Part shown: positions 20,842 through 31,189 of the stretch, in pieces
How the letters are laid out: each line of letters opens with the position of its first letter
Position numbering within the stretch: the stretch's first letter is position 1
NCBI GenBank assembly: GCA_008729055.1
Contig: SDUX01000001.1
Coordinates: 2,891,206-2,955,205, forward strand
Direction of reading: 5' to 3'
DNA: 64,000 nucleotides
Source of the DNA: Pyropia haitanensis
Taxonomy: Eukaryota > Rhodophyta > Bangiophyceae > Bangiales > Bangiaceae
Position numbers and translations under genes: made by a program
Notes under the pieces: model-generated
Databases searched by the model: none
What the model was told of the DNA's origin: nothing
The model's input: the letters and a program-made list of their open reading frames with translations, nothing else

Positions 20842-23496
20842 CTACAACTCATCGTGGTCCTCAGCAGCCGACGCAGCCGGGGAATCGTCGGTCACGGCGT
20901 CGCCCGTCTTGGCGTCGTCCGTCTTGGCGTCGTCGGTCTTGGCGCCGTCGCTCTCCGTGGCCTTGGCGTCCTCATCGTCCTTGGTCTCTGGGCTCTTCTC
21001 TGGCTCTGCTGACGGCAGCTCAATGTCCTCCACAACCGCGTTCTCGTCAACGCCCGACGCCTGCCGCAACATCTTGTACATCCGGTCCGCAAAGTCGCTG
21101 TTGTCTTGCATCAGGAAGCCCGACGACACGAGCGCTGTGTCGTAGATGAGGTGCGACAGCTCGGCCGCCTGCTTGGATTGGTCGTCGGCGACCACCAGGT
21201 CCAGGAGCTTGCGGATGAGCGGGTGGCCCGGGTGGATCTCCATCACCTTGGCCTTGGGCATCATATACTTGTACGAGTCGGGGTCCGAAAAGGCCTGCGC
21301 CTTCATGATAATCTCCATGCGCGCCGAGTAGCCCCACTGCTCCGTGGACAACACACACGGCGTGGAGGAGAGGCGCGTCGACAGGCGCACCTTGGACACC
21401 TTGTCGCCGAGGGAAGTCTTGAGGAACTTGGTCAACGGCCGGAACTGGGCCTTGACCCCGTCCAGCCGCTCCTTGGCATCCTTCTGGTCCTTATCACCAA
21501 ACTTGAAGTTGTCCTTCTCCGCCGACATGAGCTTGGAGCCCTGGTAGTCGGGTAGCGACAACACCATATGCTCGTCAATCGGCTCGTACAGGTACAGCAC
21601 CTCGTAGTCCTTCTCCAGCAGGCGCTCCAGGAAGGGCGACCGCTTGATGGCGTCCACCGACTCGCCGCTCGAGTAGTAGATGTACTCCTGGTCCTCCTTC
21701 ATCCGCCCAATGTAGTCGTCCAGCGACGCCCAGTCCGTCTCGTCGCTGGCGTTGGTCTTGGACGTCTGGAAGCGGAGCAGCTTGGCCAGCCGCTCCTTGT
21801 TGGACGTATCCTCAATGACCCCGAGCTTGATACTCTTGCCATAGGCCTTCCAGAAGGCCAGGTAGGGGTGGGGCTTCTTGTCCGCCTCATCCTCCTCCTC
21901 TTCCTCCGCCGAGGGGCTAGGCTTGGCCGCCTTGCCCTCCGCGTCGGCGTCGACGTCGGCACTCTCCTTGGCTGCCTCGTCCAGGTCCACCTCCCCGTCC
22001 GACGCCTTGGCCTTGGCCTTGTCGTTGGTCTCCGACAGGCGGCGAATCATGTCCAGAGCCTTGCGGATGAGCTTGCGCTTGATGACGCTCAGCGTCTTGG
22101 ACTTTTGTAGCATCTCGCGCGACACATTGATCGGCAGGTCGTCGCTGTCCACAATGCCAATGAGGAAGCCCAAATAGCGTGGCAGAAGCCCAAACTCAAA
22201 CTTGTCCGTCACCAGCACCCGCCGCACATACATCTTGATGGCGTCCTTTTCCGAGTCGGCATTGTTGTACAGGTCCACCGGCGGCTTGTCGGGGATGTAT
22301 AGGATGGAGCGAAAGTCCACGTCGCCCTCGGCCTTGAAGTGGGTCTTGGCCAGGGGCTTGCCCGGCAGCTTGGCAATGGTGTTGAAGAACGAGTCATACT
22401 CCTCGTCCTTCACGTCGCTGACATCCCGCGTCCAGATGGGCTTGTGCTGGTTGACCAGCTCCCACTTGTACACGGTCTCCTTCTTGGTCTTGGGCGCTTC
22501 CTTGGCAGCGTCGCTGGGCTTGGCCTCATCCCCGTCCTCCACCTTCATCTCGTCCGCCTCCTTGTCCTTGGCGGCGGCATCCGCGTCCTCACCCTCCTTG
22601 TCCGCTGCGGGGCTCTTGTCAGCCTCCTCCTCCGCGGGGGACTCGACCTCGACGGGCACATCAATCTCCTCCGCAACCTCCAGGTAGATGGGGAAGTTGA
22701 TAAACTGCGAGTACTTTTGGATGAGCTCCTTGAGCTTGGCCGTCTCCAGGTACTCCCCCGCGTCCTCCTTAAGGTGCAGCGTCAGCTCTGTGCCCCGCTC
22801 CAGCGCCGCCCCGCCCGTCTCTTCGCGGATGGTAAAGGTCTGGCCCGCGCCACTCTCCCACACGTACTGCACGGGGTCGTCATTGTGCTTGGTCCGCACC
22901 GTCACCCGGTCGGCCACCAGGTAGGCTGAGTAGAAGCCCACCCCAAACTGGCCAATGAGGTTGGACGAGTCCCCCTTGGTCGACGACAGCTTGTCGATAA
23001 ACGCGCGGGTGCCGCTCTTGGCAATGGTGCCCAGGTTGGCAATCAGCTCCCCGCGGGTCATCCCCACCCCGCGGTCCCGAAGGGAGAGCGTCCGCGCCGC
23101 CTTGTCCACTCGCACCCGGATCTCCAGGGCGGCCGCGTCGCCCGTGCCCAGCGCGGAGCTGTCGCTCAGGGCCAGGAAGCGGATTTTGTCCAGCGCATCC
23201 GACGCGTTGGAGATGAGCTCCCGAAGAAAGATGTCCCGGTTGGAGTAGAGCGAGTTGATGATAATGTCCATGACGCGCGACACCTCTGCCTGGAAGGAGA
23301 AGGTCTCCCCGCCTGCCGCCGCGGCCGCCGCCCCCGGCTCCCCGCCGGCGGGGGCGCCACCAGCGGCGGGCGCATCCAGCTTCACCTCGCCACCACCACC
23401 CACGTCAACGCCGGCATCCCCGCCAGCCGACAGGGTCGTCACGCTGAGGACCACAGCCACGGCCAGCAGGCCCAAGAGGGACCGGTGGCGGCCCAT
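20842..23496 (-). CDS. Endoplasmic-reticulum HSP90 (GRP94/endoplasmin)
   Basis: 884 residues, no introns. The ATG at 23496 starts a hydrophobic signal peptide (LLGLLAVAVVLSVTTLSAG), and the protein ends HDEL, so it is an ER-lumen chaperone for secretory clients. The amino-terminal ATPase domain has ELISNASDALDKIR, DRGVGMTRGELIANLGTIAKSGT and GQFGVGFYSAYLVAD. The usual DTGIGM is DRGVGM here. A charged linker follows (~290-345). The middle domain has PIWTRDVSDVKDEEY, SREMLQKSKTLSVIKRKLIRKALDMI and FWKAYGKSIKLGVIEDTSN. About 50 acidic residues (~492-541) are inserted after the RKALDMIRRLSETND segment, where most HSP90s pass straight into the FWK block. The carboxy domain includes TPCVLSTEQWGYSARMEIIMKAQ and MEIHPGHPLI. 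The frame is open upstream to 23808, but that part has no signal peptide. Confidence 0.95.
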   Translation of the reverse strand: MGRHRSLLGLLAVAVVLSVTTLSAGGDAGVDVGGGGEVKLDAPAAGGAPAGGEPGAAAAAAGGETFSFQAEVSRVMDIIINSLYSNRDIFLRELISNASDALDKIRFLALSDSSALGTGDAAALEIRVRVDKAARTLSLRDRGVGMTRGELIANLGTIAKSGTRAFIDKLSSTKGDSSNLIGQFGVGFYSAYLVADRVTVRTKHNDDPVQYVWESGAGQTFTIREETGGAALERGTELTLHLKEDAGEYLETAKLKELIQKYSQFINFPIYLEVAEEIDVPVEVESPAEEEADKSPAADKEGEDADAAAKDKEADEMKVEDGDEAKPSDAAKEAPKTKKETVYKWELVNQHKPIWTRDVSDVKDEEYDSFFNTIAKLPGKPLAKTHFKAEGDVDFRSILYIPDKPPVDLYNNADSEKDAIKMYVRRVLVTDKFEFGLLPRYLGFLIGIVDSDDLPINVSREMLQKSKTLSVIKRKLIRKALDMIRRLSETNDKAKAKASDGEVDLDEAAKESADVDADAEGKAAKPSPSAEEEEEDEADKKPHPYLAFWKAYGKSIKLGVIEDTSNKERLAKLLRFQTSKTNASDETDWASLDDYIGRMKEDQEYIYYSSGESVDAIKRSPFLERLLEKDYEVLYLYEPIDEHMVLSLPDYQGSKLMSAEKDNFKFGDKDQKDAKERLDGVKAQFRPLTKFLKTSLGDKVSKVRLSTRLSSTPCVLSTEQWGYSARMEIIMKAQAFSDPDSYKYMMPKAKVMEIHPGHPLIRKLLDLVVADDQSKQAAELSHLIYDTALVSSGFLMQDNSDFADRMYKMLRQASGVDENAVVEDIELPSAEPEKSPETKDDEDAKATESDGAKTDDAKTDDAKTGDAVTDDSPAASAAEDHDEL

Positions 23497-24787
23497 GGTG
23501 GCCCGCCCGCGGGGCGGCAGCCCGTGCCGCGTCCGGCCTGAAACAACCGGCAACGGCTCGCACTGATGGCAGGCGGCGTGTCTCACGGGAGCGCACGCGC
23601 CCGACGTAACAGAGGGCCGAAGACGAGGGGAAGGAGGGATTGACGACGATACCAGTCGCCGTCGCCACAGCAGCGTCGGTGCCTGTGTCGCCTTATGCAG
23701 TATCAATGCTGACGGCGTCGCGCCGGTGCCCGCTCTGGAGGTGAGGATCAGCGGCCAGCAGCATTCAGTCAACATGAACAGGCACAACCTCTGATTGGTA
23801 GATCCCAAGCCTCCATGGCCGAACTGTCAGTTCCGCCTCTGTCCGAACACTCCAGAGTATGGATGTTTCAGGCAGACATTCTTTCACGCTGGATCAGTAG
23901 CTTTGGTTTTCCCAAAAGACGGGGAGGGTTAGAGGAAGTCTACGTATAGATCGGTGCGTTAAACATCTAAAAGTTTCCATTGCGCATCTCTATCGGTGCT
24001 GAAAAAAGCCACGTGGAGATGGAAGGCGCTGTACGCAAAGCGAAATCTGAGCAGAATACACCCTCGGATGGCGCTTTCTCTATGCAAACGGATCCGCATC
24101 AGCCAATATTACTCTCCCATGCAGACGTGCTTCGATATTGAATTCACGCAATTGCCTTGACGATCCGGCAACATCCAGCCGACGACCAATCGTGTCGCGC
24201 CCGGATCCTTCTGCTTCTGGCAAGCCTTGCCAGTGATGCCCGCCTCCTTCTTGCATCCAGCCACCGGCCGGCGTACTCCCCTCCCCACCTTCTTCCACTC
24301 CCAGCGACGCCGCCAGCGGGCTGCTGCAGCGTCTACGCGGTACCCCTATGGCAGCCGATGGCACCTGCAAGGTCACATCTTTCACTGCAGCAGAGGACTT
24401 GGCCCTGGCGCGCGTGTGGATGAGGGGAAGGTGGGGCGACCTGGTCGCTTGTCAATTGGCTATTGGCAGACTGCCGAGTCCGGGCCTTCACGGGTGGCCG
24501 GGTGTGCGGCGGCTGCTACGGCTAGATGCGCGATGCCAAGGGACTGGACAGCGACTTCGCACGGACTTTGGTCCAGATGGAAGAGTGTTGAGCAGTTGAC
24601 CGGTAGACGTGCCTTGATGCATATGCAAAATGCATGGCGTTTTCTATGGGATTTTTGGCGCACCGATAGACATGCTCTCAACGCGGCTCGATGCTGTGCG
24701 GGCGGATGCTGACACGTCATATTCGGTCTGAAGATGTTTTGGGTACGTATTAGTGTTTTTACTCTGGCCAGAAACGATTGGATTAAC
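23497..24787. other. Lower-GC intergenic region, no gene seen
   Basis: GC is clearly lower than average between about 23750 and 24830. A 101-codon minus-strand frame (24080-24385) has no recognisable feature. The part adjoining 23496 should contain the HSP90 promoter. I looked for an ER-stress element (CCAAT-N9-CCACG) in either orientation near the ATTGG at 23795 and found none. Confidence 0.45.
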
Positions 24788-26065
24788 TCACATTTGGATG
24801 AAAATCCCGTATCTAAGCACCCCTGGTTGGCAACGGGTCTGCTGCCGCCGCCGTTGTCGCCTCTGCCGCCTGCGACTCTTGCCCCCCCCCCCAGCTGCAG
24901 TCGCCGCCGTCGCCGCCGCCGCTGCCGCCGCCGCCGCCGCCCCTGCCCGAGCGAGCGCGCCAAGCCGCGCCTGCCGCCGTGCCGCGTTGCTCCGCGCCGC
25001 CGACGCCCGGTTCCGCACGATCCGCCGGCGCTCCGCGTCGGACACGACGGCGTCCAAGTCCAGCCGCGGCCGCCGCGGGCGGCGCCCCCCCAGCCGGGGC
25101 TTGGCAGCGTCCGCGGCGGCGGCGGCGGCGGCGGCGGTGGGCGCGGCGTCGACCGGGACGGCGGCGGCGCCGAGCCGGAGCAGCCGCGTGGGCGGCGCCG
25201 GCGGCAGCAGCGCCGCGACCGCCCGCGCCCGCATCCGTGCGGTCGTCACGGCCGACGACGGGGTGCAGTGGAGGACGAGCGGCAGCAGCTGTGGCAGGCC
25301 GGGCGGGCCGTCGGCGGCGCCCGTGCCGGGCGGTGACGCCGCGACCGCGCCGCCAGCCGGCACGCACGGCGCGTAGGCGAGGCCAAACGCGCCGTGCATG
25401 GCGCGCGACATGGACGCCATGGCCGTGACCCCGTCGGCGGGGGGAAACACCAGTGGCGGCCGGGGGGTGGACGGCTGCATTACCGCGTCGACGCGGCTGA
25501 GGAGCGCCAGCGACCCGCCCGCGCCGACGCCCAGCGTGGTGACAATGTGGGTGGCGCCGCCGTCGCCGCACGGCACAAAGTACTCCATCATCAGCAGCCG
25601 CGCGGCGGGCACGCCCGGCGGCACCGCGAGGGACATTAACGACAGCGTCTCGCCCGTCCGGCGGTGGAGGACCCCGCGAGCGGCGGGCTGCACCGAAAAC
25701 ATCCCGTCGGTGGCGACGCGCAGCAGGTCCCGCTGCACGTCGCACACAAAGTGCAGCGTCACGACCTCGTCGTCCTCGTCGTACGCGCCGCTGTCGGCGG
25801 CGACGAGCGCGTCCAGCGCGGCGGACGCGTCCTCCGTGGCCGCGTCCGCGGCGGGCGGCGGCGGCGGCGCCCCCCCCCCCGCCGCCGCCGTCCACGCCCG
25901 CCGCAGCGGCGGCGCCTCGACGGGCACGCCCAGGACGGTGAGGTCCACAACGACGGGCCCGAGGCCGGTGCCGTCCGCCTCGTCGGGCGGCAAGTACGTC
26001 GCCGGGTCCTCGGGGGTAGCCGCCGCCGCCGCCGTCGCCGCCGTGGCGGCCGCCGCCCCTACCGC

Positions 26066-26103
<38 letters not shown>

Positions 26104-26896
26104 CCGCCGCCGCCGTCGGCGTTGCCGCCGCCGCCGCGGCGGCGGCGGCGGCGGGAAAGCGGAGCACCCGGTCCGACGCGACGGCGCCGGCGAGCGCGGC
26201 GGCATCGAGCGGCGGGCACGGCAACGGCGGCGCCGCCGGGTCCCACGCGTCGGCCAGCCACGCGCGCGCGCGCGCGCAGCGGCCGAGGAGGGCGTACTCG
26301 GGCATCGCCGCGGCCATGGCGGCCGTCAGCGGCGTCGGCGACACGGGCGGCAGCGGCGGCGGCGCGGCGGCGGCGGCGGCGGCGGCGGCGGCACCGCCGC
26401 CACCGCCGCGGTGGCGGGCGTCGTCGCCACAGGCGGGGGCGGCTCCGCCACCGCCGCGCACGCTGCAAGCACCACCGGCGGCCGCCGACGCAGGGGCGGG
26501 CGGCCGCCCATGGGGAAACCCCGTGACCGATGTCGGGGAGCTCCGCGCACGGCCGCCGCCGTCGCCGCCGTCGCCGCCGCCACCGCCGCCACCGCCACCG
26601 CCGCCGCCGCCGCCGCCGCTGCCGCTGCCGCCGCCACCGCCGCCGCCACCGCCACCGCTGCAGCTGCCGCCGCCACCGCCGCCGCTGCCACCGCTGCCGC
26701 TGCCACCGCGGGCACCCGCCGCCCGGCGGGGCACCCACGACGCGACGACGGAGCGGGTGGCGGCGAGCTGCGCGGCGAGCCCCCGCACGCGTGGCAACGG
26801 CGGTGGCGGGAGGGCGCCAGCGGCGGCCGCCGCCGCCGCCAGGGGGGGCGGGTGCGAAGGGGGGGGCGGGGGGGAGGGGGGGCCCCCCGCCGCCAT
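24788..26896 (-). CDS. bZIP-like basic-motif family protein, copy 3
   Basis: 702 residues from ATG26896 (MAAGGPPSPPPP), the in-frame Met ~33 residues before the shared VRGLAAQLAATR motif; the frame stays open to 27865. Long poly-Gly and poly-Ala stretches separate the conserved blocks. The blocks are EYALLGRCARARAWLADAWDP (~194-216), TYLPPDEADG (~298), the central region from DDEVVTLHFVCDVQRDLL (~373), HRRTGETLSLM, FGLAYAPCVP (~505), and the basic motif RNRASAARSNAARR (~622-636). No leucine zipper follows. Instead there is an Ala-rich run, then an Arg-rich tail ending YGIFIQM not seen in the other copies. Several DNA stretches are nearly identical to copy 1, so the two are recent duplicates. 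Function is unknown. Confidence 0.6.
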
Positions 26897-27629
26897 GCGC
26901 GGACCACACCCCCCGCCCACCGCCGCGGGTACCGCCGCGGCGTTGCCGCCACGCGGCGGCGCCGGGGGGGGGGGGGGAGGGGGGGGGGGCGGATGCGCAC
27001 CGTGGGGGGGGGGGGGGGGAGGGGGGAGGGCGCGCCGCCGGCGGCTGCCACTGCCGCGGCAGACACCCGCGGCCGCCGCCCGCGGGGCGCCGCGGCGCGG
27101 CGCCCGCGCGGCGCCGCGGCGGGCGGCCGGTTTCCGCTGCGGGCGGCCGCGCCGCCGCGCGCGCTGCGCCGCCCCCGTGTGTACGGGCGCGGACGGCACG
27201 GACCGGGCCGTGGCGGTGGCGGCCAGGTGGCACGTGGCGACGGGGTGGGTGGCGGTTTTTTGGCAACTCGCCCGGATTTGGCCGGTGGCTCCATGCATGG
27301 GCGGGTGCGTGGCGCTGGTCACGGACGCCACCGCCCGCACGGTGGCGGCGCCCTGCCGCGTCGCGGCGGGGGGGGGGGGCGCCGCCGCCGCCGCCGCCCC
27401 GCCCGCCTCATCGGCTGCCCCGCCGCCGCCGCGGGCGCGCCGGGAGACGCCGCCGCCCCACCCGCCGCCGCCGCCGCCGCGGCCGCCGCCGCCGCCGCCG
27501 CCGCTGTGCCGGCCCGCCCGACCGCCGCCGCCGTCGCGCGGCGCTCTTGCCACGCACGCAACCGGCGGCGCCCCCCCCCCCCCCCCACTCCCTGGCGGAG
27601 CCACCGCGGGTAGCCGGGCACCCGTGCGT

Positions 27630-27664
<35 letters not shown>

Positions 27665-27671
27665 CCTTCCC
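26897..27671. other. Low-complexity spacer
   Basis: Runs of G and C, and CG-trinucleotide repeats. The minus-strand frame of copy 3 stays open through part of it (to 27865), so it may include a longer amino terminus or leader. No separate gene is supported. Confidence 0.4.
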
Positions 27672-28510
27672 CCGCGCTCACCACGCAAGAGTACTCGACG
27701 TGGGCGTCCAACGCGACGGCCGCCCCGCCGCCCGCGCCGCCCGCGCCGCCGCCGCCGCCGCCCGCCGCCGCGGCGGTCCGCGGCGGCGGCGGCGGCGGCC
27801 GCGCAGACGGCGACGCGGCGGGTGGGCCCGCCGCGGCGCGCGGTGGCGGCCACCCGCGCCGCCACCGCGTCCGCGTCGAGGCGGGCCGACGGGGGCGGGC
27901 GGCGGCTGTGGGCGTGGCCGCCGCGGCGGGGAGCGCCGCGGCGGCCGGCACCGCGTCGGCAGACGCGGGGCGGGTCGGGTGGGCGGGCGGCTCAAGCCGC
28001 CGCGTCGCTGGCGCTGCCGACCGCCGCGTCGGCGACGGTCGGCGGGGCCAGACCGGTCTGGCGGCCGCCCCGGCTGCGGACGCCGCGGCGGCGGGTGGCG
28101 CATCGGTCCTGGCCGCCGCCCCACCCGCGTTGGCGTGCCCGTCCCACTCGGTGCCCGAGGCGGCCACGTCGACCGCCTGCTCCACGTCCACCCCGACGTC
28201 CGCGTCGAGGGCGGCGGTCGCGCCGACGGCCAGGTCTGGCTGCAAGGACGCGGGCACCGCCGGGGCGGCCGCGTCGACAGCGCCGCTGGCCACGCCCGGG
28301 TAGACCGCCCCAATCATTGCCACCTCCCGCACCGACCACAGGAAGAGGACCTCTTGTTGGGCGGCGGCCGCGGGCGGCCGCGTCCACCAGTTCCCGGTAC
28401 GTCGACTGGAGGGGCATGACGCCAATGCCCCCAGAGATACCCGCCACGTTCACCGCGGTGCTTCCGTACGGGCCTTGCATCCAGACGCGGGTGCGGAGGC
28501 CGGCCGGGCC

Positions 28511-28543
<33 letters not shown>

Positions 28544-29447
28544 CCGCGGCCAGCCGCCGAGCGCGCGCACGTGGATGGGGACGAGCTCATCGTGCGGGGC
28601 GGACAAGAGGGAAAAGACGTGGACGCCCGCCCACGACACCGCCGGGATGTGGAGCAGGACCCACTGGCCGCCACGGAAGCGGAACGCGGGGGGACCCCGG
28701 GACGGCGATGCGCACGACACCCGCCGGCAGGGCGGTGATGACCGCCTCGGCGGTGACAGCCTGGTAGCGAAAGAGCGCCTCGTACGCGACGCCGAGGACG
28801 AGCCGGTCAAAGGGGACCATCGCCAGGCCATCGGTGATGGCAGCGGCCCCGTGGAGGGCGCCCGTCATCCCCGTCGCGCGATGGTAAGGAGGATGGGACT
28901 GCCGAGCCACAGCGAGTACCACCACCGCCGGACAAGGCGGTTGGACGACACCGCCCGTGCGCCCATCAACACGAGCAGCGCCAGCCCCGACGGGTACAGC
29001 GCATCCTCCGCCCCCGCGGGCGTGCAGCCTCACCCAACGGGCGCCATGCACGCGGCCACCAGCGCGGCGGCGACCAGGGGAAAGTGCCAGCGGAGGGCGC
29101 GCTGGTAGGGCATCCCAAAACACCAGCGTCGCGGGGTGGACGTGCCGCGTCGCGAGCGCGTACACGCACACAGCACGGCAATGGCGGCGACTGAGACCCG
29201 ACCCCTCCCGGTCGTCCTTGACAAGGACCGCCGCGACGGCGGTGGCGGCGGCGACGCCGACGCCGACGACCGCCTCGCCGAGCGTGACGCCCAGCGGGTA
29301 GACCGCCGGCAGCGGCGAGTCGCGCTTGGAACCGGCGCGAAACGCGGCCACGCGGGCGGTGACGCGCGGCCGCGTCGCCGCCCCATAGTGCTCGTACGGC
29401 ACCCATGGGCGGCCGGCCGGCGGTGGCGCCCCGCTGGGCGTGTCCAT
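27672..29447 (-). pseudogene. Ferric reductase / NADPH-oxidase-like gene with several frame breaks
   Basis: Read 29447 to 27672, the pieces of one protein lie in order but in alternating frames. They are a Met start (MDTPSGAPPPAG), hydrophobic helices (EAVVGVGVAAATAVAAVLV; HFPLVAAALVAACMAPVG; YPSGLALLVLMGARAV followed by RRWWYSLWLGSPILLTIAR), and then VPFDRLVLGVAYEALFRYQ. Next come the FAD domain (FRGGQWVLLHIPAVSWAGVHVFSLLSAP), the NAD(P)H domain (WMQGPYGSTAVNVAGISGGIGVMP) and FLWSVREVAMIGAVYPGV. This is the FRE/NOX layout: a membrane haem domain moving electrons from NADPH via FAD. At least four frame changes, several (for example near 29180 and 29110) away from long homopolymers, argue for decay. 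The helix before the FAD domain lacks the expected haem-ligand His. A GTGAGC donor-like site near 27680 suggests a lost last exon. Confidence 0.5.
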
Positions 29448-30315
29448 GGCACAGCGGTGCTGGCGGGAGGCGGGAGGACGGCCAAGCCCGGGGCGGCCAA
29501 CAGCGGTAGCGGCGTCGTCGAGCGGGGGCGCCGCGCGCACGCCCGCCGGCGTTGGCGACGCGGCGCATGGCGGGTGGGGGGCGCGGCCGCCCCGCGGTGC
29601 GGGGCGAGCCGCCCCCGCGCTCGTCGGGGACCGCCGCCGCGGCTGCGGGTGGCGGCGGCGGCGGCGATCCCCCCCCCCCCCCCGCGGCGGCCGCTCCAGC
29701 GCCGACACCCCCCGTGGGGAACCCCCGCGGGCGGCCGCCCCCGCGGCGGGCGGCCGCCGTCCGCGGCGGGCGGCCGCAACCCCAGCCGCCGCGGGCGGGG
29801 GGGCGACCGCCGCGACGGGCGGTCGCGGCGGCGGGGCGGACGCACCCGACCCCGCGGGCGGGGTCGGGTGGCGGTCGCGCGGGCGTGCGCGCCGGCCAAT
29901 GGGGGGAAAACGGGAGCAGCGGCGGCACGGCACGGCGGGCGGCGACGCGGGTGCCGGCCGCCGGCGCGCGACGCACGGCGGCCGTACGCGGGTGCATCGC
30001 TGGTGGTGCGTGGCCGCCCCGCCAATGTCCAGTCCGCGTCGCGGCGGCCCGCACAGTGGCTCGCGATCCTGTGCGCTGGACGCTTCAGGGAAAGATCCGC
30101 CAATCACCAGTCGCCATGATGGCCGTCCTGTTGCGCCACTCCACCTGTTCCACCCGCGTCGCCGTGCAGCGAGTGGCCATGCACCGCCAAGCGTTTCATC
30201 GTGGACGGTAGCACGCTGTGTCGTCGTGTGTACACGAATGACGCACACCAACAGTGTAGCGCTCCAAAGTCCGTCCACGCGGGCGTGAGCAACGAGTGCC
30301 CTGTCTGGCCACCAC
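29448..30315. other. No supported gene
   Basis: GC-rich, with simple CG repeats in 29560-29880. Frames are open on both strands but compositionally biased. From 30060 to 30315 GC falls. No domain is seen. Confidence 0.4.
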
Positions 30316-30823
30316 TTGGGGTTACGGACCTACCCGTGTGCCACGCTCGCTCGACCCGCCACCGGATCCCTCCCGTCGGCCGCCCGTCCCGCTCCCGCCA
30401 CCCGCCGTCTGCCGCGACGCGCGTGCACGCGCGGCCGCCGCGACGCGTCGGCCACCCGACCCGTAGGCCACGGCACGGCCGCCCCCCCCCCCCCCCCCTC
30501 CCCCCACCGCCCCGCAGCGCCCTCCCGCGACGGGGCGCCCTCCCCCCGTGGCGGCGCCGCCGCGCGCGTCGCCCACGACCACGGCGGCGGCGGCAGCGGT
30601 GGTCCCCCCCCCCCCCCAACCCCCCCCTCCGCCCCCCCCTTGCCCGCCCTCCCCCGACCGACGCTGGTGCCACACGTGCGCGGGCTCGCGGCGCAGCTCG
30701 CCGCCACCCGCCACGCCGTTGCGTCGGGGGCACCCGGCGTGGCGGGGGGGCGGGGGGGGGGGGGGCGGGGGGGGGACCCCGCCGACGGTGACCGCTACCC
30801 CGGCCGCACCCGCGGCGGTGACG

Positions 30824-30856
<33 letters not shown>

Positions 30857-30858
30857 AG
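30316..30858 (+). pseudogene. Truncated amino-terminal fragment of the bZIP-like family (copy 4)
   Basis: The frame contains a Pro-rich stretch followed at about 30661-30730 by VPHVRGLAAQLAATRHAVASG. This corresponds to the shared amino-terminal motif of copies 1-3 (V-x-GL-x-AQ-x-A-x2-R-x3-AS). After it the frame runs into G-rich repeat. The EYALL block, central region and basic motif are not found downstream before 32.6 kb. It is best read as a truncated relic. A chance match to a short Ala-rich motif is possible but less likely, given the matching Pro-rich prefix. Confidence 0.45.
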
Positions 30859-31147
30859 TGACGGCGTCGGCGTTGGTGGCGGTGGCGGCGGCGGCGGCGG
30901 CAGTAGGGGCAGTGGTGGCAGCACGGTAGCCGCGGCTGGTGGCCGTGACGGCCGCAACCGGTTGCCACTGTGGCGGGACTGGCCCTCCACGGCACCCCGT
31001 CCATTGGCCGTGCCGGACGGCCGGCGGCGGTCACGGGCGGTCACTGCCGCGGTGCCACCGGCGGGAGTCCCCCCCCATGCGGGGAAAAAGCATGGGGTTC
31101 TCTGCGCGACCACCGGCGCGACCGTCAGCGCCGCCACCACCCCCCCC

Positions 31148-31189
31148 ACCCCCACCCCCACCCCCACCCCCACCCCCACCCCCACCCCC
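31148..31189. repeat. ACCCCC hexamer microsatellite, seven units
   Basis: Seven uninterrupted ACCCCC units. C-rich hexamers resemble some telomere repeats, but this is short, internal and flanked by ordinary GC-rich repeat, so a simple microsatellite is more likely. Confidence 0.85.

Noticed and set aside
23750..23830. ER-stress element for the HSP90 gene
   Set aside because: An ATTGG is present at 23795 but the CGTGG half-site at the required spacing is absent.
24080..24385. 101-codon minus-strand frame in the lower-GC spacer
   Set aside because: No feature beyond being open; too short to support alone.
25398..29108. 1236-codon plus-strand open frame
   Set aside because: It is antisense to bZIP-like copy 3 and the ferric-reductase relic; the product is Ser/Ala/Pro/Arg repeat. 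GC-rich codons leave the opposite strand open.
31148..31189. Interstitial telomere from the ACCCCC array
   Set aside because: Only seven short units inside GC-rich repeat; no subtelomeric context.
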